Shown: piece after piece, positions 10,913 through 19,598 of the stretch | Layout: each line of letters starts with the position of its first letter | Numbering within the stretch: the stretch's first letter is position 1 | NCBI RefSeq assembly: GCF_016522535.1 | Contig: NZ_JAEHOI010000011.1 | Coordinates: 310,001-374,000 of the forward strand | Length of the DNA: 64,000 bases | Reading direction: 5' to 3' | From: Leucobacter edaphi | GTDB taxonomy: Bacteria; Actinomycetota; Actinomycetes; Actinomycetales; Microbacteriaceae | Position numbers and translations under genes: made by a program | The notes under the pieces: model-generated | What the model saw: the letters and a program-made list of their open reading frames with translations, nothing else | Told to the model about the DNA's origin: nothing | Databases searched by the model: none

Positions 10913-10954
10913 CACCTCACGTCGCCGGGTCCACCAGCCGGAAAACCGACCGGC

Positions 10955-11632
10955 TCAGCCGCGCCTGCGCCCGCCGGCGGACTGACGCCAGGCGACCGCC
11001 CGCACCGGCGCGCCATCGCCCCCGCGGACCGGCAGGGGGAAGAAACCGAGCTGCGCGCGCTCCCCCAGCGCTTCGAGGCCGCGCAGGTTCTCGACGATGA
11101 GGCCGTCGGCGCCGAGCACGATCTCGTGCACGGGAAACGCGCCCTCCTCACCGGGATTGGGCGTGGGGTCCGGGCTGAACATGTCGACGCCCAGCACGTG
11201 CATCCCCAGTTCACACAGGCGTTCCGCGGCCTCGGGGGCAAGGTGCGGGTGCCGGAAATAGCGGCGTCCGCCGAAGCGCCGATCCCACCCCGTACGGACG
11301 ATCACGATCGCGGGCACCCGCGACAGCCGCTCGATCCCGAGCCGCTCGATCCCGATCGATTCGCCGGAGGAGAGCGGCTCCGCCCCTCCCCGAGTCGGGT
11401 CCAGAACGAGCGCCTCGCCGATCAGCTCATCGAGGCCGACGCGGTCGATCGTGCGTCCCCCGGGCACGATGTGCGCCGGAGCGTCGACGTGGGTTCCCGT
11501 GTGCGTTCCGAGCTCGAGCGCGGCCACCGCCGAGCCGTCCCTGGCGATGCTGAGCGCTGCCCGCACCCGCACCGCCGGATCGCCGGGATACACCGTCATT
11601 CCGGTGGCGATGGGATGGCTGAGGTCAATCAT
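10955..11632 (-). CDS. Cyclase family protein (kynurenine-formamidase-like metal hydrolase)
   Basis: Protein of 225 residues with the cyclase/arylformamidase fold. It opens with MIDLSHPI, then the metal-binding motif HTGTHVDAPAH (His44, His48, Asp50, His54). Relatives hydrolyse N-formylkynurenine, isatin or related amides and lactones using Zn or Mn. I placed the start at 11632 because homology begins exactly there; the frame upstream overlaps the TetR gene and looks non-coding, and the ribosome-binding site is poor. It is last in the phn-type operon, 70 bp after the TetR gene. Its link to phosphonate/phosphite uptake is unexplained. Confidence 0.8.
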   Translation of the reverse strand: MIDLSHPIATGMTVYPGDPAVRVRAALSIARDGSAVAALELGTHTGTHVDAPAHIVPGGRTIDRVGLDELIGEALVLDPTRGGAEPLSSGESIGIERLGIERLSRVPAIVIVRTGWDRRFGGRRYFRHPHLAPEAAERLCELGMHVLGVDMFSPDPTPNPGEEGAFPVHEIVLGADGLIVENLRGLEALGERAQLGFFPLPVRGGDGAPVRAVAWRQSAGGRRRG

Positions 11633-11702
11633 GCCCGCAGTGTATCCCGGGCCTCCGACAGCGACCACGGAGGTGTGATCGGCGGCCTCCCAGGGGGCGC
11701 TG

Positions 11703-12380
11703 TTAGGCGCCGAATTCCGGCGATGAGCCATCCGCCCCGCCCGGTTTCGCGAGCAGTCCTCGCCACACGATATCCACCGCCGCCTCGATCCGCGCGAGCG
11801 CCTCGGGATCGTTCGGACGCTCTCCGCGGACGATGATCTGGTAGTAGAGCACCCCGATCAGCAGGTCCATCGCCGGCCAGATCTCGAGTTCGGATCGCAG
11901 CTCGCCGCGGGCGATCGCGCGCTCGAAGGCCCGGTAGAGCGGAGCGCGTCTCGGCACGACGCGCTCCCTCCAGTACCGGCGCTGCATCTCGGGGTCCGCG
12001 ATGAGGATCCTGATCCTGGCGCGGAAGCGACGATCGGGATAGGCCTCGGTCGACTCCGTGTAGCCCCTGAGGAAATGGTCCATGAACTCCCGCCGGAAGT
12101 CCCCCTCGTCCGGCACCTCAGGGGGGATCGTCCGGCCGTGATCGAGCGCGGCGAGCACCAGGTCGGTCAGCGATGGCCAGCGCCGGTAGATCGCGGCCCG
12201 GCTCACCCCGCTCGCGGCGACGAGCGTCGACACCGTGAGCGGCTCGTCGGCATCGACGATGCCGAGCGCGGCCTCAAGGATGCGATCGTCGAGATCCTCA
12301 TCCCGGGGACGACCCGGCCCGCGGGCGGAGTCGATCACTCCGACCGCGGGCGCCGTTCGGTCCGTGACGAGCTGGCTCAC
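11703..12380 (-). CDS. TetR/AcrR family transcriptional regulator
   Basis: A 225-residue one-component regulator. The helix-turn-helix is at about residues 50-70 (LVAASGVSRAAIYRRWPSL) after a low-complexity N terminus; the C-terminal half is the ligand/dimer domain and contains REFMDHFLRGY. The start GTG at 12380 overlaps the phosphatase stop codon (GTGA), so it is translated as part of the phnDCE operon. That suggests a feedback regulator for this operon. Confidence 0.88.
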   Translation of the reverse strand: MSQLVTDRTAPAVGVIDSARGPGRPRDEDLDDRILEAALGIVDADEPLTVSTLVAASGVSRAAIYRRWPSLTDLVLAALDHGRTIPPEVPDEGDFRREFMDHFLRGYTESTEAYPDRRFRARIRILIADPEMQRRYWRERVVPRRAPLYRAFERAIARGELRSELEIWPAMDLLIGVLYYQIIVRGERPNDPEALARIEAAVDIVWRGLLAKPGGADGSSPEFGA

Positions 12381-13198
12381 GCGATGGCCCGTTCCCGGAG
12401 CCGCGCGATCGTCGCGTCGCTGAGCCCCGCGGACTGGAGCGGCGCGAGCGCGCTGCCGTAGCGGCCGCGCAGCCGGTCGATCAGGATCCGCATCGAGACA
12501 TCCATGGGGCCGTCGTCGAGTCGCGTCCGGCGCATCAGCTCCTCGTAGTCGAAGCCCATCCCGAGCAGCAGGGGGCCGACGACGGCGCTCGTGCGCTGCT
12601 GGATCGCCGGCATGTTCGGTCCGGTCTTCGCGTAGTCGGCGATGATCTCCTCGTCGGACACCCCGAGCGCGAGGAGCAGCATCGCGGCGAGCACGCCCGT
12701 GCGGTCGCGGCCGGCCGCGCAGTGGAAGGCCGTCGCCCCCGGCGTGTAGGCGATGATGTTGAGCGCCGTCACGAGCATGGGAGCCGCCCGCTCGACCATT
12801 CCGACGTACATCTCCCCCATCACCTCGTGGGTGAGGACCGGAGCCTCGGAGTCGACCGAGGCGCCGATGTCACCCATGAGCGGCAGGTGGTGGTAGGCGA
12901 CCGCGTGGGCCGCGAGCGGGCCGCGCCCCGTGAGCCCGACCTCGCCGGGGGAACGCAGATCGATGACGGCGGCGAGCCCGCCGGTCACGAGCAGATCCGC
13001 GATCTCGTCGGTGATGTAGGAGAGGTCGTCGGCCCGGATCGCGACGCCGCGCTGCACGGCGACCGCTCCGGATCTGATCCCTCCGAGGTCGCGCAGGTTG
13101 ACGGGCTCGGAGCGCGGGATCACCGCGCCGTTCCCGTGCGGTGCGGGGAGCGTCGCCGCGGGGGCCTGGGCGACGGGGGCTGGACTTGCGGGGTTCAC
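12377..13198 (-). CDS. Tyrosine-protein phosphatase, MPtpB/LipA-like
   Basis: Protein of 273 residues with the cysteine-phosphatase signature HCAAGRDRTG (Cys160, Arg166), followed by VLAAMLL as in the Y_phosphatase3 family, and the typical N-terminal NLRDLGG segment. MPtpB relatives dephosphorylate protein tyrosines and also phosphoinositides or small phosphomonoesters. No signal peptide is seen. The GTG at 13198 overlaps the phnE stop (GTGA) and has AGGAG 7 bases upstream. Translational coupling to a phosphonate-type permease suggests it processes an imported or regulatory phospho-compound; this is inference. Confidence 0.88.
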   Translation of the reverse strand: MNPASPAPVAQAPAATLPAPHGNGAVIPRSEPVNLRDLGGIRSGAVAVQRGVAIRADDLSYITDEIADLLVTGGLAAVIDLRSPGEVGLTGRGPLAAHAVAYHHLPLMGDIGASVDSEAPVLTHEVMGEMYVGMVERAAPMLVTALNIIAYTPGATAFHCAAGRDRTGVLAAMLLLALGVSDEEIIADYAKTGPNMPAIQQRTSAVVGPLLLGMGFDYEELMRRTRLDDGPMDVSMRILIDRLRGRYGSALAPLQSAGLSDATIARLRERAIA

Positions 13199-14133
13199 GT
13201 GATTCTCCTTCGGATGAGCGCGCTGCCCTGGTCGATGGCAGTGACGAGCACGATGATGCAGATGATGATTGCGCTGAGGTGGCCGTAGTCGTACATCCGC
13301 ATGGCGGTGGTCAGTTCGAGGCCGATTCCGCCCGCGCCGACGAGGCCGAGGATCGTGGCACCGCGCACGTTCCCCTCGAACAGGAGCAGCGTGTACGAGG
13401 TCAGCAGCGGCGCGGCCTGCGGCAGGATGCCGTACTGGATGATCTGGCGTTTCGACGCGCCGACGGCCTCCATGGCGACGATCGGGCCGCGATCGACGGC
13501 CTCCATCGCCTCCGCGAAGATCTTGCCGATCGATCCGATCGATCCGAGCGTCATTGCGAGGATGCCCGCGAACGGGCCGAGCCCCACCGCGGACACGAAC
13601 ATGAGCGCGAACACGAGGTCGGGGACGGAGCGGATGATATTCATGACCCACCGCGACGGGTAATACAGCCACTTGGGAGCGATGTTCGACGAGGCGCCGA
13701 ACGCCACAACGAGCGAGAGCACGGCGCCGAGCGCGGTGCCGACGACCGCCATCTGGAAGGTCTCGATGAGGAGCCTGACGATCGTTCCGAACTTCGAGAA
13801 GTCCGGCGGCCACAGCCGGGCGAGAAAATCGCCCATGTTCACCGCGCCCTCGCCGAGCTTTAGGAAGTTGAACTGCGCACCGGCGAATGACCAGTACAGG
13901 ATCAGGGCGGCGATCGGAAGCCCGATCAGGAAGCGGGTCCGGGGCATTCGGAACGCCCGCTCGAGGCGGAGGCGATCCGCCTCGGAGAGGCTGCGTGCGC
14001 CGGATTTCCCTCCGGACCGGGAGGAGGACTTCACGGGAGGCTTCGCGCCCGGCGCCGCGTCGCTCGTGGCCGCCCCGGACCGGGACGCGGCCTCGCGCGT
14101 GTCACGCGCGCCGGACTCACTCGTCATCGTCAT
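13195..14133 (-). CDS. phnE: Phosphonate/phosphite-type ABC transporter permease
   Basis: Inner-membrane permease of 312 residues. A serine/alanine-rich cytoplasmic N terminus (about 60 residues) precedes roughly six membrane helices. The EAA-type loop that contacts the ATPase reads EAVGASKRQIIQYGILPQ. The ATG at 14131-14133 overlaps the 3' end of phnC by 17 bp and has GGAGG about 11 bases upstream. Partners are the ATPase upstream and the phosphatase gene that overlaps its stop codon. The transporter class is clear; whether it takes up phosphonate, phosphite or another oxyanion is not. Confidence 0.88.
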   Translation of the reverse strand: MTMTSESGARDTREAASRSGAATSDAAPGAKPPVKSSSRSGGKSGARSLSEADRLRLERAFRMPRTRFLIGLPIAALILYWSFAGAQFNFLKLGEGAVNMGDFLARLWPPDFSKFGTIVRLLIETFQMAVVGTALGAVLSLVVAFGASSNIAPKWLYYPSRWVMNIIRSVPDLVFALMFVSAVGLGPFAGILAMTLGSIGSIGKIFAEAMEAVDRGPIVAMEAVGASKRQIIQYGILPQAAPLLTSYTLLLFEGNVRGATILGLVGAGGIGLELTTAMRMYDYGHLSAIIICIIVLVTAIDQGSALIRRRIT

Positions 14134-14992
14134 CGTGCTCCACCTCCTCGTACAGCGGAGCAAGTTCCTCGGCGCTCAGGGCGCTCGTCTCGCCCGAGAC
14201 GAGGATCTCCCCCGCGCGCAGGCCCACGATGCGGTCGCTGTGGGCGAGGGCGAGCGGGAGCACGTGGAGGCTGACGAGCACGGGGATGCCGTCCTCGGTC
14301 GCGATCCCGCGCAGAAGCTCGAGCACGGAGTCCGCGAGTTTCGGATCGAGCGAGGCAACGGGCTCGTCCGCGAGGATCACCCGCGGGTTCTGCATGAGCG
14401 CCCTCGCGATCGCCACGCGCTGCTGCTGCCCGCCGGACAGCGAGCGGGCGGGCTCCTTCGCCTTGTGGGCGATCCCCACGCGGTCGAGGAGCTCCATCGC
14501 GCGCCTGCGGTGGGTGCTCGAGAAGCCCCCGATCAGGTTGAGCGGGCCGGCGCTGCCGAGCGCGCCCGTGAGCACGCTCAGGCGCGGGATCAGGTTGAAC
14601 TGCTGGAACACCTGGCCAACGTCGGAGCGGAGCTCGCGGAGTTCTCCGCGGCGGAGGTTCGTCACGTCGTGGCCCGCCACGCGCACCGATCCGGCCGAGA
14701 CGGGCGCGAACCCGGTGAGGCTCTTCATGAGCGTCGACTTCCCGGAGCCGGAGGCCCCGAGCAGCGCCACCATCTCGCCGGGGAAGAGATCCAGGTCGAC
14801 ACGGTCCAGCACGGCCGGGCCGTCGTAGGCGACGTTGAGATCGCGGACCGTGACGAGCGGCAGCCCGGCACGGAGTTCGGCGGTGGACGGGGAGCCTCCG
14901 CTCCCCGCGGCGGTTCCGGCCGGGGCACCGGCCGCGGCCGCTCCGCTCGCTCGCGCTGCCCCGCGCTTCGGATGGGCGATCACCGCGCTCAC
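14117..14992 (-). CDS. phnC: Phosphonate-type ABC transporter ATP-binding protein
   Basis: ATPase of 291 residues with Walker A GASGSGKST, Q-loop, ABC signature [15 protein letters not shown] and Walker B VILADEP. The 35-45 residue alanine/glycine-rich N-terminal extension is unusual, and the C terminus ends in an acidic run (HDDDDE). The GTG at 14992 overlaps the phnD stop codon (GTGA). It energises uptake through the PhnE-like permease encoded next. Confidence 0.9.
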   Translation of the reverse strand: MSAVIAHPKRGAARASGAAAAGAPAGTAAGSGGSPSTAELRAGLPLVTVRDLNVAYDGPAVLDRVDLDLFPGEMVALLGASGSGKSTLMKSLTGFAPVSAGSVRVAGHDVTNLRRGELRELRSDVGQVFQQFNLIPRLSVLTGALGSAGPLNLIGGFSSTHRRRAMELLDRVGIAHKAKEPARSLSGGQQQRVAIARALMQNPRVILADEPVASLDPKLADSVLELLRGIATEDGIPVLVSLHVLPLALAHSDRIVGLRAGEILVSGETSALSAEELAPLYEEVEHDDDDE

Positions 14993-15903
14993 TTCATGTC
15001 CTTGAGCTTGACGCCAGCGACGTCGGCGATCTCGGCGAACTGGTCGAAGATCTTCGGGTCGGGATTGGAGGTGGCCTGCGCCGAGGCCATCGGGCCGAAA
15101 GCCCCGAGACGCTTCGCGTTCTCCTTGACCAGGACCTTCCGGAAGCCCTCGTCGACCTGCTTGCGGGTGTCCTCGTCGAGCGACTGGCGGCCGAGGACCG
15201 CGGTGGAGACGTCCATCGCGGGGCTCTCGCCGACCGCCCGCCACTCGCCGTCCTTGAACGGGAACATCGGCTCGCCGAGCTGCGTCAGCATCACCGCGGT
15301 GCAGGCGGCATCGACCTGGCCCTGCTTGAGCGCGGCGAAGCTACCCTCGTGGCCGCCCGCGAAGATCGACTTGTAGTCCTTGTTGTTCTCGAGCCCGACC
15401 TCGTGGAGCATGTAGACCGGCATGAAGAAGCCGGAGCTCGACGCCTGATCCGCGAACGCGACCGTCTTGCCGCGGAGGTCCTCGAGCTTCTGCACCGGCG
15501 AGTCCTTCAGCACCACGCAGGTGGAGACGGGCTTGCCGTCACCGCCGAAGGACATGAGCGCGTCGACCTTGCCGGTGCCGACGGCGAGCGCGGAGGGGAA
15601 TCCGCTCATGATGCCGATGTCGACGTGATCGGCGCGGATCGCCTCGACCACGCTCAGGTAGTCGGGAACCTCGGTGATCTCGAGCTTGCGGCCGGTCTCC
15701 TTCTGGAAGAGCTCGGCGATGACGTCGTAGGGGCTCTCTGCCGTGGGATCCTCGCCGATCGGCACGGCCGCCATCGTGATCGGGGCATTGGGGTCTTTCG
15801 GCTGCTTCGCGGCGGCGGTGTCTCCCTCGGCGGAGGAGCATCCGACGAGGGCGATCGCGGCGATGCCGAGGGCGGCGACTACGGGGAGGATGTGGCGGCG
15901 CAT
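14989..15903 (-). CDS. phnD: PhnD-family phosphate/phosphite/phosphonate-binding lipoprotein
   Basis: Substrate-binding lipoprotein of 304 residues. The signal peptide ends in lipobox LVGC (Cys near residue 22); the mature part has the PhnD/SsuA-like two-lobed domain (IGIMSGFPSALAVGTGKVDAL, ADQASSSGFFMP, VDAACTAVM). It captures the ligand outside the membrane and delivers it to PhnE/PhnC. It is the first gene of a six-gene run with overlapping starts, so the operon promoter should lie upstream of it. Confidence 0.9.
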   Translation of the reverse strand: MRRHILPVVAALGIAAIALVGCSSAEGDTAAAKQPKDPNAPITMAAVPIGEDPTAESPYDVIAELFQKETGRKLEITEVPDYLSVVEAIRADHVDIGIMSGFPSALAVGTGKVDALMSFGGDGKPVSTCVVLKDSPVQKLEDLRGKTVAFADQASSSGFFMPVYMLHEVGLENNKDYKSIFAGGHEGSFAALKQGQVDAACTAVMLTQLGEPMFPFKDGEWRAVGESPAMDVSTAVLGRQSLDEDTRKQVDEGFRKVLVKENAKRLGAFGPMASAQATSNPDPKIFDQFAEIADVAGVKLKDMK

Positions 15904-16196
15904 GGTGACCTTTCGGGTGTGGTGACGCGTGACGTTTCGTGCTGCGGGGGTCGCTCCCGATTTGCGAGAACACCGTTATTCAAACCAGCGAAGGTGACGC
16001 GCAATTACGAGAACGGTGGACTGCGAACCCAACGGATCGTGAACAGTCGGTGTCGCAGACGCCGCTCCCGAACGGGGCGACCGGCTCATGAACGGGGAGG
16101 TCCCACTGCCCGGCTCCCGCGAGGGAATGGACGGCGGCTGGACGTGGTTGGATCGAGTGAGCGCGCTCAAGGCCCCGCGCGCACGAGAGGACCGGT
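15904..16196. other. Intergenic region between divergent phnD and ahpD-like genes
   Basis: No gene is visible in these 293 bp. The AT-richer part (about 15970-16010) probably holds the phnD promoter: on the minus strand TTGCGC, 17 bp, then GAATAA. I could not find the 11-bp-spaced GTTCACC repeats of an actinobacterial PHO box. Confidence 0.3.
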
Positions 16197-16670
16197 ATGC
16201 GCCCCTATCTGGACAAACAACTCCCTGAGGTGTGGAAGGACGCCGCGGCCTTCTCGGAGTCGGTGCGGCGAGCGGTCACCGACCACGGGCTCTCCGTCCC
16301 CGAGGCCGAACTCATCAAGGTCCGCGCATCGCAGCTCAACGGCTGCGCCTTCTGCCTCGACCTGCACGCGCGGGAGAGCCGGGCGGCCGGCATCCCGCAG
16401 CAGCTGCTCGACCTCCTCCCGGCCTGGCGCGAGACCACCCGCTTCGACGAGCGGCAGCGCGCGGTGCTCGCGATCGCGGAGGCGGCGACGCTCCTCCCGC
16501 TCACCGAGGACTCCCGCGCGGACCTGGAGGGCGCGCGCGAGGTGCTCGGCGATGACGCGTTCGCCGCGGCCGAGTGGGTCGCCGTCGCGATCAACACGTT
16601 CAACCGGGTGTCGATCCTGAGCGAGCACCCGGTGCGCCCGCGCGGCGCAGACGGCGGGCTGCTGCGCTGA
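16197..16670 (+). CDS. Carboxymuconolactone decarboxylase / AhpD-like family protein
   Basis: A 157-residue all-helical protein with the AhpD-type redox pair in NGCAFCLDLH (Cys50-x-x-Cys53 plus the downstream His), the signature of alkylhydroperoxidase-like members of the CMD family. Such proteins reduce peroxides or act as thiol-based redox partners. GAGAGGA lies 6 bases before the ATG. Its stop codon overlaps the first codon proposed for the flavin monooxygenase (CTGA), so the pair is probably co-translated. Confidence 0.88.
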   Translation: MRPYLDKQLPEVWKDAAAFSESVRRAVTDHGLSVPEAELIKVRASQLNGCAFCLDLHARESRAAGIPQQLLDLLPAWRETTRFDERQRAVLAIAEAATLLPLTEDSRADLEGAREVLGDDAFAAAEWVAVAINTFNRVSILSEHPVRPRGADGGLLR

Positions 16671-17884
16671 GCACGGTCGAGTCCTCGCGCGCGGGCGCAG
16701 ACGCGGGTTCGGCCGCCCCGCTGCCGGCGGTCGTGATCGGCGCGGGACAGGCAGGGCTGTCCGCCTCATACCATTTGACCCGGCTCGGCATCCGGCACGC
16801 CGTGCTGGATCAGGACGCCGCTCCGGGAGGCGCGTGGCGCCACCGCTGGGACGCACTCACCATGCGCGACGTCCACGGCGTCGCCGAGCTCCCCGGCTCG
16901 GATCCCCCTCCGCGAACGGAGGCGCGCGCGAACCAGGCCATACCCGCCTATTTCGCCGAGTACGAACGCGCGCACGGGCTCCCAGTCGTGCGACCGGCGC
17001 GCGTGCGGCTCGTGCGGGAGGCGATACCGGGCGACCCCCACTCCCCCCTCGTGCTCGAGGTCGCCATGCCCTCGGGCGCGGACCCCGGGCCGATCGGCGC
17101 GTTCCGTGCGCCAAACGGGGAACCCCTCAGCGCCGACGCCCGCTTCGAAGTCCCCGCGCGCACGATCGTGAACGCCACGGGCACCTGGACGCGGCCCTTC
17201 ATCCCGCACTATCCGGGCGCTGAGACGTTCCGCGGCGAGCAATTCCACACGGTGGACTACCCGGGCCCCGAGCACTTCCGGGGGAAACGGACGCTCGTCG
17301 TGGGCGGCGGGGCCTCCGCCGTGCAATTCCTCGGTGCACTCGCCCCGATCACCGACACGATCTGGGTCACCCGCCGCGCACCGGTGTGGCGCACGGACGA
17401 CTTCACCTCGACCGCCGGGATCGAGGCCGTCGCCATGGTGGAGCGCCGCGTGGCCGCGGGCCTCCCGCCCGAGAGCGTCGTGAGCGTCACCGGCCTCGTG
17501 CTGCGCGAGCAGGAGCGCGAGGCCGAGCGACTCGGGGCGTACTCCGCGAGACGCCCCATGTTCGCGCGCATCCTCCCGGACGGCGCGGAGTGGCCCGACG
17601 GGAGCCGCGAACGCTTCGACGCGATCCTCTGGGCAACCGGCTTCCGCCCCGCCATCTCGCACCTCGCGCCGCTCCGGCTGCGCAGCGAGGCCGGGGGCAT
17701 TCAGCTCGACCGCGCCGGGCGGGGCACCGGCGCTGCTGTGGATCCGCGCGTGCAGCTCGTGGGATACGGGCCCTCGGCGTCGACGATCGGCGCGAATCGC
17801 GCGGGGCGGTCGGCGGCCAGCGGAGTGCGCCGATACGTGGAGGAACACGCTCCCAAGGTCTCCGCCTACACTGGGGGCAACTGA
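16667..17884 (+). CDS. Flavin-dependent monooxygenase (FAD/NAD(P)-binding, FMO/BVMO-like)
   Basis: FAD- and NADPH-dependent oxygenase of about 405 residues. The FAD-binding VIGAGQAGLS is near residue 25 and a second nucleotide-binding site LVVGGGASAVQ is in the middle; ATGFRP follows, typical of YUC/CzcO-like monooxygenases. The start is uncertain. The coding signal begins at or just before CTG 16667-16669, which overlaps the AhpD-like stop. No ATG, GTG or TTG fits without either an implausible 97-bp overlap (GTG 16574) or cutting into the FAD motif (GTG near 16738). A CTG start is therefore proposed. It likely oxidises a small organic substrate. Confidence 0.8.
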   Translation: MSTVESSRAGADAGSAAPLPAVVIGAGQAGLSASYHLTRLGIRHAVLDQDAAPGGAWRHRWDALTMRDVHGVAELPGSDPPPRTEARANQAIPAYFAEYERAHGLPVVRPARVRLVREAIPGDPHSPLVLEVAMPSGADPGPIGAFRAPNGEPLSADARFEVPARTIVNATGTWTRPFIPHYPGAETFRGEQFHTVDYPGPEHFRGKRTLVVGGGASAVQFLGALAPITDTIWVTRRAPVWRTDDFTSTAGIEAVAMVERRVAAGLPPESVVSVTGLVLREQEREAERLGAYSARRPMFARILPDGAEWPDGSRERFDAILWATGFRPAISHLAPLRLRSEAGGIQLDRAGRGTGAAVDPRVQLVGYGPSASTIGANRAGRSAASGVRRYVEEHAPKVSAYTGGN

Positions 17885-17908
17885 GGCCGAAAGCACGAGG
17901 AGGTCGCC

Positions 17909-18340
17909 GTGTCTGAAACCGTCCATTCGAATCTTCGATCCTGGGCTACGGGATCCCACGCGACCGAGGCCGCGGTTGAACTCCTGATCCGGGCCGATCT
18001 TGCAAGCGGTGGTTCGCAGTGGGTCCGCGACGCTTCGCTCGAGAGCTCGGAACCGCCCAGGCTGTACGTCGACCACGCGATCTTGGTATCGGCCTCCGAC
18101 TCGCTTTCGGGCCAGTCGCGCGCCATCGCACGGCTCGCCGCCTCGATGCTCGGCGGCGACACGGTCGACCTCTCCACCGCGCTTCCCGCGCTCGATCGCG
18201 ATCACGTGATGCTCGTGCTCGCTGCCGTCGCGCACGCGGCCGGTTCCCACGAGGATTCGGCTCCGCGGATGGCGGGCGGCAAGGTTGTTGGGACGCTCGC
18301 CCTCGGCCCGGCTTTTGCCTGGCCCCAGCTCACACGCTAG
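17909..18340 (+). CDS. Hypothetical protein (143 aa)
   Basis: I do not recognise this protein. It is a single 143-residue domain with no signal peptide or membrane helix, rich in alanine and serine, with LSGQSRAIARLAASML and HVMLVLAAVAHAAGSH helices. Coding is supported by an excellent GAGGAGG 6 bases before the GTG, by high third-position GC, and by its place 24 bp after the monooxygenase. It may be co-transcribed with the monooxygenase. Confidence 0.7.
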   Translation: MSETVHSNLRSWATGSHATEAAVELLIRADLASGGSQWVRDASLESSEPPRLYVDHAILVSASDSLSGQSRAIARLAASMLGGDTVDLSTALPALDRDHVMLVLAAVAHAAGSHEDSAPRMAGGKVVGTLALGPAFAWPQLTR

Positions 18341-18343
18341 TCA

Positions 18344-18379
18344 AAACCTAGCGCTTTCCCATAGGAAACGTATAGGTTT
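18344..18379 (+). promoter_or_regulatory. Nested inverted repeat in the 18340-18385 gap
   Basis: AAACCTA (18344-18350) pairs with TAGGTTT (18373-18379), and inside it TTTCC pairs with GGAAA around a CATA loop. The outer right arm contains the AGG that would serve as ribosome-binding site for the gene starting at 18385. It could therefore be a terminator for the upstream gene or an RNA switch occluding the downstream start. Confidence 0.4.
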
Positions 18380-18384
18380 GGCGC

Positions 18385-19110
18385 ATGAGCTTTGATCAGA
18401 TCTCTGCCCTTGCCAATCGCGCCGCCCTCTATTCGATGCTGCGACAGGACCAGCTCGTCGAGGCCACCGAGGCCCTCGGTGACCACCGCTGGGATGTCGA
18501 CCTCGCCGCGAACGAGTTCACTTTCCAGTCGAACACCGATCCCGAGCAGAAGATCACCGCGGTCCCGTACCTGCTCGCCTCCATCGCCCCCGGCCCTCGC
18601 TCCCTCGTCTGGGCGCGAGCGCTCCCGCAGGGCGACCCCTCGGGGATCACCGAGGTCCTCGCGCAGTACGGGCGGGACTACGGCATCGAGGGATTCGCGG
18701 CCGATGAAATCCAGTTCCCCGAGGACACGGGCGACGACATCCAGGAGTGGATGGCGATCTTCGCGCACCAGCTCGGACGCGCGGCAACCCTCGTCACCGG
18801 CAAGTCCCCCTACTTCACCGCGGGAGTCGGAGGTTCGAGGATTCTGCTCCTGCTCGACGCCCCGCTCCCGGCGCTCACGGTCAGCGAGGCCACCACGCGC
18901 ATCCCGCGTCTTATGTCGCAGGCCGAAATTCCCGATCCGCGCACCGGCCTCTGGGAAGCGGCCCGCCTCGCTGGTTGGAAGCTCGAGTGGACGGACGACG
19001 CATTCAGCGGCGCCACGATCTCCGACGAGACCGGCAACGCGACCTTCACCTTCGATGAGAACGCAAACATCACCGGCATCACTGGCGAACTGCGCGGGGC
19101 GAGCTCCTAG
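18385..19110 (+). CDS. Uncharacterised protein, possibly DUF6882 family
   Basis: Cytoplasmic protein of 241 residues without signal or membrane segments. The tryptophan-containing stretches (HRWDVDLAANEFTF, RSLVWARALPQGDP) and the length recall the DUF6882 family of unknown function, but I cannot verify this. Its stop codon overlaps that of the convergent DUF3995 gene: CTAG at 19107-19110 serves both strands. Confidence 0.7.
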   Translation: MSFDQISALANRAALYSMLRQDQLVEATEALGDHRWDVDLAANEFTFQSNTDPEQKITAVPYLLASIAPGPRSLVWARALPQGDPSGITEVLAQYGRDYGIEGFAADEIQFPEDTGDDIQEWMAIFAHQLGRAATLVTGKSPYFTAGVGGSRILLLLDAPLPALTVSEATTRIPRLMSQAEIPDPRTGLWEAARLAGWKLEWTDDAFSGATISDETGNATFTFDENANITGITGELRGASS

Positions 19111-19598
19111 GACCCCGACGCGCGTCTGGGCGCGGCACCCACGAGGGTCGCCGCGCCCAGCGTCAGGCACAGCGGACGGTAGCGTTCGCGGTCCAGCCGC
19201 GTGAAACGTTTCCCCACCGGCGGCAGACCGAGCATCGCGGCCGACGCCCCGCCTCCGAGGGCCGCCCGCGCGAGCAGCGCGGCTCCAATGAAGCGGCGAG
19301 CGGCGGTAACGCCCCGCCCCTCGCCGAGCGAACCGCCGGCGACCGCGCCTGCCCCGAGCAAGAGCGCGCCGACCGTCGCGGTCGCCGCGGTCGACGGGAA
19401 TACCCCGCGGGAACCCACGACAGCCTCACCGAGACGCCGGCGATTCCGTTCGGGCCAGCTGGACCCCGACGCCCAGACCAGGTGGAGCACCCCCACGCCG
19501 GTCAGCCCGGCCCAGGCGACGGCGCGCCCGGCCCGGGTGCACAATCGCGCCCCGCGACCGGGAGCGCCGTCGCTCCGGCGCCGCTCTGCACTCGACAC
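19107..19598 (-). CDS. DUF3995 domain membrane protein
   Basis: Integral membrane protein of 163 residues with about four hydrophobic helices. GVLHLVWASGSSWP near the first helix and RYRPLCLTLG near the end match the uncharacterised DUF3995 family as I remember it. The GTG start follows directly, in frame, after the stop codon of a 53-residue charged ORF (no intervening base), so the two are probably co-translated. Function unknown. Confidence 0.75.
   Translation of the reverse strand: MSSAERRRSDGAPGRGARLCTRAGRAVAWAGLTGVGVLHLVWASGSSWPERNRRRLGEAVVGSRGVFPSTAATATVGALLLGAGAVAGGSLGEGRGVTAARRFIGAALLARAALGGGASAAMLGLPPVGKRFTRLDRERYRPLCLTLGAATLVGAAPRRASGS

Noticed and set aside
15960-16020. PHO box upstream of phnD
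   Set aside because: GTTCTC and GTCACC elements occur but are not spaced as the 11-bp direct repeats expected for PhoP.
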